Positions 15,383-23,967 of a DNA stretch of 42,603 nucleotides are shown here, in pieces. The notes under the pieces were generated by a model. It saw only the letters and a list, made by a program, of their open reading frames with translations. It was not told the origin of the DNA and did not search any database. The stretch is taken from contig JAFUTU010000046.1 of the NCBI GenBank assembly GCA_017484095.1, positions 1 to 42,603 on the forward strand. The letters are read 5' to 3'. Each line of letters begins with the position of its first letter. Positions within the stretch are counted from its first letter, which is position 1. A program made the translations under genes and the position numbers. Source of the stretch: Ruminococcus sp. GTDB taxonomy: Bacteria > Bacillota > Clostridia > Oscillospirales > Ruminococcaceae.

Positions 15383-16582
15383 ATGAGTCTCAATTCAACA
15401 CCGTCGTCCGAAAGGATACATATTGGTTTCTTCGGAGTTAGGAACGCAGGTAAATCAAGTCTTGTAAATGCTGTTACAAATCAGGAGCTTGCTGTCGTTT
15501 CCGATACACCCGGAACGACTACTGATCCTGTTACAAAGGCTATGGAGCTTTTACCGCTTGGACCTGTTGTGATAATAGATACTCCCGGATTTGATGATGA
15601 GGGCGCACTTGGCGAGCTGAGAGTTAAAAAGACTTCGCAGGTGCTTAACAGAGTTGATATTGCAGTTCTGGTGACGGATATCACAAAGCCTCTTTGTGAA
15701 TGTGAGAACGAGCTTATCGACCTGTTTAAGAGTAAGAATATACCTTATCTTATAGTCGGCAATAAGTACGATCTATCACCGACTGCACCTGACGGTGACC
15801 GCTTTGCAGTAAGTGCAGCACAGAAAAGCAATATACTTGAGCTGCGTGAAAAAATAGCTTCGCTTGTTGTGACTAAAGACCAGACGCACCGAATCGTCGG
15901 AGATATTATTGGTGAAAATGATCTGGCTGTACTTGTTGTGCCTATCGATAAAGCTGCGCCTAAAGGCAGACTGATATTGCCGCAGCAGATGGTCATAAGG
16001 GATATACTGGAATCAGGTGGCTGTGCTTCGGTGATTCGTGAAACTGAGCTTGCGTACACACTTAAAAACCTAGTAAGCAAGCCCAAAATAGTAATAACTG
16101 ACAGTCAGGTGTTTGCAAAGGTAAATAAAGATACTCCTGATGATATAATGCTAACGTCTTTTTCTATCCTCATGGCAAGATATAAAGGCTTTTTGGAAAC
16201 TGCGGTGAGAGGTGCTGCTGCAATATCGAAGCTTAAAGACGGTGACAGGATACTTATATCCGAAGGCTGTACACACCATAGGCAGTGCGGAGATATCGGA
16301 AGTGTCAAGCTGCCTGCGCTGCTCAGAAAAACTACAGGAAAACAGATCGAGATCGAGCTTAGCTCCGGTAAAGAATTTCCAGAGGAGCTTGACCGCTTTT
16401 CTATGGTCATACACTGCGGCGGCTGTATGCTCAATGAGAGAGAGATGGTATATCGTATGAGAACTGCTGTTGATAACGGTGTGCCGTTTACCAACTATGG
16501 TGTAGCTATTGCATATATGAACGGGATACTTGCTCGGAGTCTTGAAGTGTTCCCACAGATAAAAAGGCTCCTGGATAACTGA
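15383..16582 (+). CDS. hydF: [FeFe]-hydrogenase maturation GTPase HydF
   Basis: A 399-residue scaffold and carrier protein that receives the [2Fe] subcluster precursor of the H-cluster and delivers it to HydA. G1 loop GVRNAGKSS lies at 18-26, DTPG of the G3 motif at 66-69 and NKYD at 127-130. The C-terminal iron-sulfur site is intact: C296-T-H-H and HCGGC (Cys345, Cys348). All signatures of true HydF, rather than an Era-type GTPase, are present. ATG 15383 is preferred over a GTG nine bases earlier; the only ribosome binding site candidate is GGGTG. It is the first of the co-directional genes after the attenuator. Confidence 0.95.
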   Translation: MSLNSTPSSERIHIGFFGVRNAGKSSLVNAVTNQELAVVSDTPGTTTDPVTKAMELLPLGPVVIIDTPGFDDEGALGELRVKKTSQVLNRVDIAVLVTDITKPLCECENELIDLFKSKNIPYLIVGNKYDLSPTAPDGDRFAVSAAQKSNILELREKIASLVVTKDQTHRIVGDIIGENDLAVLVVPIDKAAPKGRLILPQQMVIRDILESGGCASVIRETELAYTLKNLVSKPKIVITDSQVFAKVNKDTPDDIMLTSFSILMARYKGFLETAVRGAAAISKLKDGDRILISEGCTHHRQCGDIGSVKLPALLRKTTGKQIEIELSSGKEFPEELDRFSMVIHCGGCMLNEREMVYRMRTAVDNGVPFTNYGVAIAYMNGILARSLEVFPQIKRLLDN

Positions 16583-16597
16583 GCGGAAGGTGTACTA

Positions 16598-17668
16598 ATG
16601 AGTGGAACAGCAAAAAAATTAATAGATGAGCTCAATATAAACAAACATCTTGACAGGGACAAATGGATAACTCTGTTAAGTGACTGGGACGACCGCGACA
16701 GAGAGTATGCTGCAAAGATCGCAAGAGAAATAAGTGAGAGAATCTATGGCAAGAATATCTATATTAGAGGAATTGTCGAGTTTTCAAATGTCTGTAAGAA
16801 TGACTGTCTCTACTGCGGCATTAGAAGATCAAACAAAAATGCACAGAGATATAGACTTACTGATGATGAGATACTTATGTGCTGTGATGAAGGTTACGAG
16901 GAAGGCTTTCGTACCTTTGTGCTGCAATGCGGTGAGGATTCGGCATATTCTGCTGAGAGAATGGCAAATATAATCAGACGAATAAAGGAAAAATATCCTG
17001 ATTGTGCTGTAACGCTGTCTCTGGGTGAAATGGAATATGATGAATATAAGCTTATGCGTGAAGCGGGTGCTGACAGATATCTGCTTAGACACGAAACTGC
17101 AAACGAAGAGCACTATAAAAAGCTTCATCCTGCTGAGATGTCATTCAGCCATAGAATGAAGTGTCTGGAGGATCTTAAAAGTCTTGGCTATCAGACAGGT
17201 GCAGGCATAATGGTGGGTTCTCCGTATCAGACTGTAGAATGTCTGGCAGACGATATGTTGTTTTTTGAACGCTTCAAGCCTGAAATGATCGGCATAGGTC
17301 CGTTTCTGCCGCATAAGAATACACCATTCTGTAATGAAGCTAAAGGCTCTTATGAGCTTACTCTGTTTCTTCTCAGCCTTTGCAGGATAATGCTTCCTAA
17401 CGTGCTGCTCCCTGCAACTACGGCGCTCGGTACTATCAGACCTGACGGAAGGGAACAGGGTGTGCTGTCAGGCGCTAATGTTATTATGCCTAATCTTTCA
17501 CCGACTGCTGTAAGGAAAAAGTATATGCTCTATGACGGAAAGATATGCACAGAGGACTCTGCTGATCAGTGTAAAATGTGCATTCACGCCAGAATGAAAC
17601 GTATAGGATATGTGGTGAAGGTTTCGAGAGGGGATTATTCTTATGATAAAGATAGCGATCTACGGTAA
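16598..17668 (+). CDS. hydE: [FeFe]-hydrogenase radical SAM maturase HydE
   Basis: A 356-residue radical SAM enzyme. The [4Fe-4S]-SAM motif Cys66-x3-Cys70-x2-Cys73 (CKNDCLYC) follows the HydE-specific GIVEFSN. The C-terminal accessory cluster motif C-x7-C-x2-C is also present (KICTEDSADQCKMC), as in Thermotoga HydE. Known HydE acts on the Fe(CO)2(CN)(cysteinate) product of HydG on the way to the H-cluster dithiomethylamine. Length and motifs fit the family well. It starts 15 bases after hydF and overlaps the next gene by 26 bases. A BioB or PylB relative is less likely given the C-terminal motif. Confidence 0.93.
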   Translation: MSGTAKKLIDELNINKHLDRDKWITLLSDWDDRDREYAAKIAREISERIYGKNIYIRGIVEFSNVCKNDCLYCGIRRSNKNAQRYRLTDDEILMCCDEGYEEGFRTFVLQCGEDSAYSAERMANIIRRIKEKYPDCAVTLSLGEMEYDEYKLMREAGADRYLLRHETANEEHYKKLHPAEMSFSHRMKCLEDLKSLGYQTGAGIMVGSPYQTVECLADDMLFFERFKPEMIGIGPFLPHKNTPFCNEAKGSYELTLFLLSLCRIMLPNVLLPATTALGTIRPDGREQGVLSGANVIMPNLSPTAVRKKYMLYDGKICTEDSADQCKMCIHARMKRIGYVVKVSRGDYSYDKDSDLR

Positions 17669-18404
17669 GGGTGGTATCGGCAAATCGACGATTTCCTGTA
17701 ATATTTCTGCTGCACTTGCCGGAAAGGGCCTTACCGTTATGCAGATAGGCTGCGATCCGAAAGCTGATTCAACCTCTCTTCTGCACGGCGGCGACAGGAT
17801 AGACACTGTGCTTGAGCTGAGCCGCAAAAAAGGAAAAACTCTTACTATTGATGATATAGTTCATGAGGGCGCTTTTGGTATAAAGTGTGTTGAAGCAGGC
17901 GGCCCTGTACCTGGGCTTGGCTGTGCCGGAAGAGGTATAATCATTGCTTTGGAAACGCTTGAAAAGCTTGGTGCTTATGAGCTTTATAAGCCTGATGTCG
18001 TTATCTACGATGTACTTGGTGACGTTGTCTGCGGCGGATTTTCTATGCCTATGAGAAAGGGCTATGCCGATAAAGTCTTTGTAGTGACGTCAGGGGAAAA
18101 GATGTCTGTTTATGCTGCTGCTAACATATGTATGGCAGTTGATAACTTCAAGGGCAGAGGATATGCATCGCTTGGCGGTATCATTCTTAACAGACGAGGT
18201 GTCGAAGGTGAAGATGAAGCTGTTAAAGTGCTTGCAGATGATTTTTCAAGCAGTATCATCGGCTGCATAGACCGTAGTGAAGATGTATCATTAGCTGAGA
18301 AAAAGGGCAAAACAGTTTCAGAAGTCTGTCCTGATTCAGTAGTGTGTGCTCAGCTTGATGGTGTTGCTGATGAGATACTAAAAGGCTTCGGAGGTGCAAC
18401 TTGA
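17643..18404 (+). CDS. NifH-like nitrogenase-type iron protein, copy 1
   Basis: A 253-residue ATPase of the NifH/BchL/CfbC family, shorter than NifH (about 290) and lacking its C-terminal tail. The P-loop GKGGIGKST (8-16), switch I DPKADST (38-44), and both [4Fe-4S] ligand cysteines, Cys94 (GLGCAGRG) and Cys130 (DVVCGGF), are intact, so a dimer bridging one [4Fe-4S] cluster and coupling ATP hydrolysis to electron transfer is expected. It should donate electrons to the D/K-like pair that follows. It overlaps HydE by 26 bases and the next gene by four, indicating tight translational coupling. Its target reaction is unknown. Confidence 0.92.
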   Translation: MIKIAIYGKGGIGKSTISCNISAALAGKGLTVMQIGCDPKADSTSLLHGGDRIDTVLELSRKKGKTLTIDDIVHEGAFGIKCVEAGGPVPGLGCAGRGIIIALETLEKLGAYELYKPDVVIYDVLGDVVCGGFSMPMRKGYADKVFVVTSGEKMSVYAAANICMAVDNFKGRGYASLGGIILNRRGVEGEDEAVKVLADDFSSSIIGCIDRSEDVSLAEKKGKTVSEVCPDSVVCAQLDGVADEILKGFGGAT

Positions 18405-19717
18405 ACCGTGCTAATGGGCTTGACAAGCCCTGCTGTGTTAAAATAGCGGACGCTGACAGAAATGAGCTTTTTGCCTCAGGTCTTGAGTACAATCCTCCTG
18501 CGCGAGGAATGTGGAACATAGTTCATTCGGGTATGCTGCTGCCGGGGGCACATGAGATATTTGCTTGCGCTCAGGGTTGTCTCAGAGGTGTTATCCTCAC
18601 TGCTGCCGAGATGCTAGAGCTTGATCGGCTAAGCTGGATATCTGTGAGTCAAAGTGATATGTTTGACGGCACGCTTGAATGTGATATCATTGACGGCGTC
18701 TGTGAGATAATTGGTAAGCTTGACAGAAGACCGCCTGTAATACTGCTTTATCTTAGCTGTATACATCTGTTTGCGGGTGTTGATTTTGAAGTGATAATCG
18801 ATGAGTTGACACAAAGGCATCCTGATATAACTTTCGTTGACTGTTATATGACTCCGACAATGAGACAGACAGTTTCTCCTGTTTCAAAGATGAGCTCCCA
18901 GCTATATGCTGCACTCAAGCCCTTGCCATTCAATAATAGGGCTGTAGGTATAGTCGGCAATGACAGAGCTACAGATGAAGATTCTGAGCTTGTAAGGATA
19001 ATAAAGAATTCAGGCTGTGAAGTTAGAGATATTACTTTATGCAAAAGTTATGAAGAGTATTTGCTGCTTGCTGAGTGTGCTCTAAATATAAGCTATATAC
19101 CGACAGGATATCTGGCTGGCGACGATCTTGAGCGCAGGCTTGGTGCAAAGCATCTGCATCTTCCTGCCAGATACAGCTATGATGATTTGATAGATAACTA
19201 TAAAGTTTTGTGCAGTGAGCTGAATATAGAGGTCCCTGACTTCTCAGCTGATATTAATTTGGCTGAAAAAGCACTTAAAGCCGCTAAAGAGGTTATTGGT
19301 GATACCCCTATAGCTATTGATTACACAGTTGTTACAAGACCGTTTGAGCTTGCATGGCTGCTGTATGATCATGGCTTTAATGTAAAGCATATAATAGCTG
19401 ACTCTGCTGCGGGAGAGGAAGACTCTTTTGATAAGCTTTGTGAAAAATGTCCTGATTTGATGATATGGTCTGCTGCTAATGTGAATATGCTGTATGAGCC
19501 TGAGCAGCACCACGAACATATGCTTGCATTGGGTCAGAAGGCAGCTTATTATTTTACAACTGATAACTTTGTCAATATCGTTGTAAACGGTGGATATTAT
19601 GGCTTTTCAGGCATAGCAAAGATAGCTGAGCTTATGATCGATGCGTATAATTTGCCTAAAGACAGGCGTGAGGTGCTCAAACTTAAAGGTATGGGCTGCG
19701 CGAGTTGTCTTGTCTGA
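18401..19717 (+). CDS. NifD-like nitrogenase component 1 subunit, copy 1
   Basis: A 438-residue protein of the nitrogenase component 1 superfamily (NifD/NifE/BchN/CfbD). It has Cys56 and Cys60 in ACAQGC and Cys120 in LYLSCIHLFAGVD, at positions expected for bridging-cluster ligands. I do not see the FeMo-cofactor Cys/His pair of NifD. The C-terminus ends in a conspicuous CASC pair (GMGCASCLV). The start is TTG 18401, overlapping the stop of the NifH-like gene by TTGA and preceded by GGAGGTG. It pairs with the K-like gene after it. It is likely a reductase subunit or cofactor scaffold for this operon's pathway. Confidence 0.85.
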   Translation: MNRANGLDKPCCVKIADADRNELFASGLEYNPPARGMWNIVHSGMLLPGAHEIFACAQGCLRGVILTAAEMLELDRLSWISVSQSDMFDGTLECDIIDGVCEIIGKLDRRPPVILLYLSCIHLFAGVDFEVIIDELTQRHPDITFVDCYMTPTMRQTVSPVSKMSSQLYAALKPLPFNNRAVGIVGNDRATDEDSELVRIIKNSGCEVRDITLCKSYEEYLLLAECALNISYIPTGYLAGDDLERRLGAKHLHLPARYSYDDLIDNYKVLCSELNIEVPDFSADINLAEKALKAAKEVIGDTPIAIDYTVVTRPFELAWLLYDHGFNVKHIIADSAAGEEDSFDKLCEKCPDLMIWSAANVNMLYEPEQHHEHMLALGQKAAYYFTTDNFVNIVVNGGYYGFSGIAKIAELMIDAYNLPKDRREVLKLKGMGCASCLV

Positions 19718-19731
19718 GGGGGTGCAGGGAT

Positions 19732-20877
19732 TTGAAAAATGTATCAAAGATAATTCCGTGCTATGCTGCTGATACCTCCGGTGTCTGTTCGGCGTTATAT
19801 GAGCTTGGCGGTCTGACAGTTGTACATGACGCTTCGGGTTGCAATTCGACCTACTCTACTCATGATGAGCCCAGATGGTATGATATGAGATCAAAGATAT
19901 ATATTTCAGCGCTTACAGAGCTTGATTCTGTAATGGGGAACGATGAGAAGATCATTTCAGATGTAGTATCTGCCGCTCATGACCAGGAGCCTGAGTTCAT
20001 AGCTTTGTGCGGATCGCCTATGCCGATGATGACAGGCTTTGATTATGACGCTGTAGCCGATGAGATCGAGCAGCGCAGCGGAGTGAAAACTATACCTCTG
20101 CATACAAATGGTATGAATTCGTATATTGACGGCGCATCAGAAGCCTTTTGTTCGATAGTGAAAGCCTATGCAGAAAAGAAAGAGAAGATCATAAACGGTG
20201 TGAATATACTCGGTTTGACGCCGCTGGATTTTCCGCTTGGTGCAGAAAAAGATATCAGGAACTGGCTTAGTTACTATAATTTTGAGTGCATTTGCACTCT
20301 TGCAATGGGTGCATCACTTGATGATGTAAGAAATATGGGAGCAGCTTCGCTTGATCTTGTCATATCGCAGTCGGGGCTTGCGGCTGCTGAGTATATGAAA
20401 GCACAGTTCGGGATACCATATGTGTGTGCTGTACCATACGGCAAGCAGTTTTCAAAGAAGCTTGCAGCACACATGGCAAATGTAATAAAAGATGAAGACA
20501 GCTTTTCGCCTTTTGTTCTGCCCTGTAACGGTTTCCCGAATGCTGATACAGTAGTTATAGGTGAGGGCGTTTCTGCAGGTTCTCTCACTGCGGCTTTGTG
20601 GGCTGATATGAAACTTGAAGCCAGACTGCTTTGTACACTGCCTTCACCTTCATTTTTCACAGCTAATAGTGGCGGTGTTATATCAGCAGAAGAGGATATA
20701 GAAGCATATCTGAAAGAGACTTCTCCGAAAACTGTAATAGCAGATCCCTTATATAAGTATATCGTTCCTCATGATACAAGGTTTATTGAACTGCCTCATT
20801 TCGCTTTTTCGGGAAGATGTTTTCAGAAGGATATGAGAAGCCTTATCAATAAGAACATAAAGGAGTATTTTAAATGA
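19732..20877 (+). CDS. NifK-like nitrogenase component 1 subunit, copy 1
   Basis: A 381-residue component 1 subunit of the NifK/NifN type. Candidate cluster ligands occur at Cys19 ([12 protein letters not shown]), Cys37 (HDASGCN, like the HGxxGC of NifK/NifE) and Cys93 (ALCGSPMP), in the canonical order of three. The C-terminus ends in an [10 protein letters not shown] segment shared with the second copy. TTG 19732 is the preferred start (AGGGGG nine bases upstream); an extension to 19705 would add a Cys-containing stretch overlapping the previous gene. It overlaps the second NifH-like gene by four bases. Confidence 0.85.
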   Translation: MKNVSKIIPCYAADTSGVCSALYELGGLTVVHDASGCNSTYSTHDEPRWYDMRSKIYISALTELDSVMGNDEKIISDVVSAAHDQEPEFIALCGSPMPMMTGFDYDAVADEIEQRSGVKTIPLHTNGMNSYIDGASEAFCSIVKAYAEKKEKIINGVNILGLTPLDFPLGAEKDIRNWLSYYNFECICTLAMGASLDDVRNMGAASLDLVISQSGLAAAEYMKAQFGIPYVCAVPYGKQFSKKLAAHMANVIKDEDSFSPFVLPCNGFPNADTVVIGEGVSAGSLTAALWADMKLEARLLCTLPSPSFFTANSGGVISAEEDIEAYLKETSPKTVIADPLYKYIVPHDTRFIELPHFAFSGRCFQKDMRSLINKNIKEYFK

Positions 20878-21638
20878 TAAAAATAGCTCTTTACGGCAAA
20901 GGCGGTATAGGAAAATCGACCTGTACCTCAAATCTGTCGGCTGCTTTTTCAAAATTAGGTTTAAAAGTTATACAGATCGGCTGTGATCCGAAAGCAGATT
21001 CTACTATCAACCTTCTACATGGTGATCCGGTTACGCCCGTAATGGATTATATGAGAATACATGATGAAGAACCTGACAAGATCGAACAGATATCTAAGGT
21101 CGGTTACGGAGGAGTAGTGTGTATTGAGACAGGAGGCCCCACACCAGGGCTTGGCTGTGCCGGAAGAGGTATAATAACAACATTCAGCTTGCTTGAAGAG
21201 CTGGAGCTTTTTGATATAGTTAAGCCTGATGTTGTTCTTTATGACGTTTTGGGCGATGTTGTCTGCGGTGGCTTTGCAGCGCCGATCAGAGAAGGCTATG
21301 CGGAAAAAGTGTTGATTGTCAGCTCAGGCGAGAAGATGGCGCTCTATGCAGCAAATAACATCAACAGTGCCGTTAAGAACTTTGAGGACAGAAGCTACGC
21401 CAAGGTCAGAGGAATAATTATGAACAGGCGCAGTGTTGAAAACGAAGAAGAAAAGGTCAAAGCATTTGCTGATAAAGCAGGTCTTAAGATCGTTGCTGAT
21501 ATTCCTCGCTCAGCAGATATTATCAAGTATGAGGATATTGGTATGACCTGCGTTGAGGGTGATCCTGATTGCGAGACCTCGAAGCGTTTTATTGAACTTG
21601 CCGGACTTCTTATGAACGAGGACGAACAATATGACTGA
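20874..21638 (+). CDS. NifH-like nitrogenase-type iron protein, copy 2
   Basis: A 254-residue paralogue of the 17,643 gene, with the same motifs: P-loop GKGGIGKST (8-16), DPKADST (38-44), Cys95 and Cys131 as cluster ligands. The two share long conserved blocks ([29 protein letters not shown]) but differ clearly elsewhere, so the duplication is old and both are probably functional. It opens the second H-D-K module with an ATG overlapping the previous stop. It may serve only its own D/K partner or both. Confidence 0.92.
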   Translation: MIKIALYGKGGIGKSTCTSNLSAAFSKLGLKVIQIGCDPKADSTINLLHGDPVTPVMDYMRIHDEEPDKIEQISKVGYGGVVCIETGGPTPGLGCAGRGIITTFSLLEELELFDIVKPDVVLYDVLGDVVCGGFAAPIREGYAEKVLIVSSGEKMALYAANNINSAVKNFEDRSYAKVRGIIMNRRSVENEEEKVKAFADKAGLKIVADIPRSADIIKYEDIGMTCVEGDPDCETSKRFIELAGLLMNEDEQYD

Positions 21639-22929
21639 AGCTTACTATATAACCGCATCTGAGCTGGCAAAGCGTAGCTATGATGATCTGCCTGATGAAC
21701 TAAATTCAGCAAAGCATATGATCTATAGCTCGCCTGCAACTCTTGATTTCAATTCACCGGGAGCTAAGGGCTTCGGTGTTAAGAGGGCGGGTCTCGCGAT
21801 CCCCGGGTCTGTAATGCTGCTTATTGCGCCCGGCTGCTGCGGAAGAAATACTGCATTGCTCAATGAGCTCGGCTACAGTGAAAGGTTCTTCTACTTGATG
21901 CTTGATGATACTGATATAGTTACAGGAAGATATATAAGTAAAATACCGCAGGCTTGCGCTGAACTGCTGGAAGAGCTTGAAACTGAACCATCTGTCGTGA
22001 TGCTTTGTGTGACCTGTGTTGATGCTCTTCTTGGCACTGATATGGAAAGGGTCTGTCGCGCTTGTGAAGACCTTACAGGAGTTAAGACTGCACCTGCGTA
22101 TATGTATGCACTTACAAGAGAAAAGCGTCTGCCGCCAATGGGTCTTATCAGAAAGTCGGTTTATTCTCTGCTTGAGCCTCAAAAAAGGCGCTCAAATGAG
22201 TGCAGCATAATGGGATTTTTCTCTGCTCTGGAAGATGACTGCGAATTATATGCTCTTCTTCGTTCGATAGGCATAAAAAATATACACGAACTTGGCAGAT
22301 GCAAAACATTTAATGACTATCAGATGATATCCCGATCTAATTTCAGCCTTGTACTCAACTCAGAGGCAAGGGCTGCCGCTCAGGATATGCAGTCTCGTCT
22401 GGGTATTCCGTTTATTGAGCTTACCAGAATGTTCAGGATATCTAAGATACACAATCAATATGCGCTATTAGGACAGGCGCTTGGTTCACAGCTTGATGAT
22501 ACTGAGTATATGAATAACGCTAAAAACATAGTTGACAGCTTCAGGAATAAATACCCTGGTGAAGTTTTTGCAATTGGCGAGAGCTTGAATGCGGACTGCT
22601 TTGAACTGGCGCTTGCACTGACGGAATACGGATTCAGAGTTGCCGAGATATACGGCACTGTCGGTGAAAGAAATTTTGTGTTTGTAAAAAAGCTTGCAGA
22701 GCTTTCTCCTGACACCAGGATATATTCAAATTTGTCGCCGACAATGATGAATTACGAACCATTAAAAGATGTTACTGTTGCTATTGGTGCTGACGCTATG
22801 TATTATCACAGTGATATTGCAGGCACGCCTTTTAATGAAGAAGAACAGCCGTTTGGCTATCGTGCAGTTGAGCTATTGTTTAATAAGCTTGACAAGGTGC
22901 TCAGCGAAAGTAGGGGAGGTGCAAGATGA
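21631..22929 (+). CDS. NifD-like nitrogenase component 1 subunit, copy 2
   Basis: A 432-residue component 1 subunit, paralogous in position to the 18,401 gene. It carries adjacent cysteines Cys69-Cys70 (APGCCGRN) and a second pair, Cys126 and Cys129 ([13 protein letters not shown]), where copy 1 has Cys56/Cys60 and Cys120. The overall sequence is strongly diverged from copy 1, suggesting a different cluster or substrate. It overlaps the NifH-like gene by eight bases and the K-like gene by four. Its role as catalytic subunit or NifEN-like scaffold is undecided. Confidence 0.82.
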   Translation: MTEAYYITASELAKRSYDDLPDELNSAKHMIYSSPATLDFNSPGAKGFGVKRAGLAIPGSVMLLIAPGCCGRNTALLNELGYSERFFYLMLDDTDIVTGRYISKIPQACAELLEELETEPSVVMLCVTCVDALLGTDMERVCRACEDLTGVKTAPAYMYALTREKRLPPMGLIRKSVYSLLEPQKRRSNECSIMGFFSALEDDCELYALLRSIGIKNIHELGRCKTFNDYQMISRSNFSLVLNSEARAAAQDMQSRLGIPFIELTRMFRISKIHNQYALLGQALGSQLDDTEYMNNAKNIVDSFRNKYPGEVFAIGESLNADCFELALALTEYGFRVAEIYGTVGERNFVFVKKLAELSPDTRIYSNLSPTMMNYEPLKDVTVAIGADAMYYHSDIAGTPFNEEEQPFGYRAVELLFNKLDKVLSESRGGAR

Positions 22930-23966
22930 AAAAACTTCTGAAACACCTTTCTCCTCTTGCTCCTGATGATTCCGGTGCCTGTTCTGTGCTTTATGAAATG
23001 GGTGCTGTAACTGTTATCTGCGATGCCGGAGGCTGTGCGGGTAATGTCTGTGGATTTGACGAGCCAAGGTGGTTTACTAAAAGATCTGCGCTGTTTTCTG
23101 CGGGACTGCGAGACATGGATGCTATACTTGGCAGAGATGAGCTTCTTGTCAAAAAACTCTCGTTGATATGTGAGCAGGTCGATGCTCGCTTCACAGCGAT
23201 AGTCGGAACGCCTGTACCTGCCGTGATAGCTACTGACATGCGTGCTATTGAAAGAATGGCTGAAAAAAGAACAGGGCTCCCTTGTATAGCATTGAATACT
23301 GACGGCACCAATCTTTATGACTATGGTGAAGAGATGGTATACAAGCGTCTTTTTGAACAGTTTGTATCTGATGAATACAGCACGGTCAAGGGGCGAGTCG
23401 GAGTGTTGGGAGCAACTCCTCTCAATACAGGAGAGCTTACTTCTGACAGGATAAAAGGAGAACTGAGATCAGAATACGGTACGGACGTCGTCTGCTTCGG
23501 TCTTGACAGCGGCATTGACGATATCATAAGAGCTTGTGAGTGTGAAAAAATAGTTGTCATCGCGCCTTCAGGTCTTGCGATTGCTAGGTTCTTGAATAAG
23601 AAATACGGTATTCCGTATGATGTCAGCGGCTGCTGCATTGATAAGAATGTGCTTGAAGCAGCAAAAGCGCTTGATAATAAAAAAGTTCTTATAATCCACC
23701 AGCAGTTTACTGCTGATTATCTCAGAGAACAGCTCAGCGGCTGTGACGTAACCTGCGCAAGCTGGTTCAAAATGGTTGCTTCATATAAGCAAGAAAATGA
23801 TGTTCATATAAAAGGCGAGGATCAGTTCATTGAGCTGGTGGAAAACGGCGACTTTGATGTTATTATTGCCGACAGCTTTTTCAAAAGAGCTCTTAATACC
23901 TTTAAAGGAGAATGGATAGATCTGCCGCATTTTGCGGTCAGCGGAAGACTGAATAAGGATATTTGA
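22926..23966 (+). CDS. NifK-like nitrogenase component 1 subunit, copy 2, altered ligand set
   Basis: A 346-residue paralogue of the 19,732 gene: SGACSVLYEMGA aligns with [18 protein letters not shown] with SGCNST, DEPRWF with DEPRWY, and DLPHFAVSGR with [10 protein letters not shown]. Cys19 and Cys37 are kept, but the third ligand Cys93 of copy 1 is Val93 here (AIVGTPVP). Extra cysteines at 32 and 42 could compensate. It is also shorter than copy 1 by about 35 residues. ATG 22926 overlaps the previous stop; hypF begins one base after its stop. Confidence 0.85.
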   Translation: MKKLLKHLSPLAPDDSGACSVLYEMGAVTVICDAGGCAGNVCGFDEPRWFTKRSALFSAGLRDMDAILGRDELLVKKLSLICEQVDARFTAIVGTPVPAVIATDMRAIERMAEKRTGLPCIALNTDGTNLYDYGEEMVYKRLFEQFVSDEYSTVKGRVGVLGATPLNTGELTSDRIKGELRSEYGTDVVCFGLDSGIDDIIRACECEKIVVIAPSGLAIARFLNKKYGIPYDVSGCCIDKNVLEAAKALDNKKVLIIHQQFTADYLREQLSGCDVTCASWFKMVASYKQENDVHIKGEDQFIELVENGDFDVIIADSFFKRALNTFKGEWIDLPHFAVSGRLNKDI

Positions 23967-23967
23967 T

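Noticed and set aside
17643..23966. True nitrogen fixation (nif) genes
   Set aside because: The D/K-like proteins are shorter, lack recognisable FeMo-cofactor ligands, and no NifB, NifE/N pair with nif context or molybdenum genes are present.
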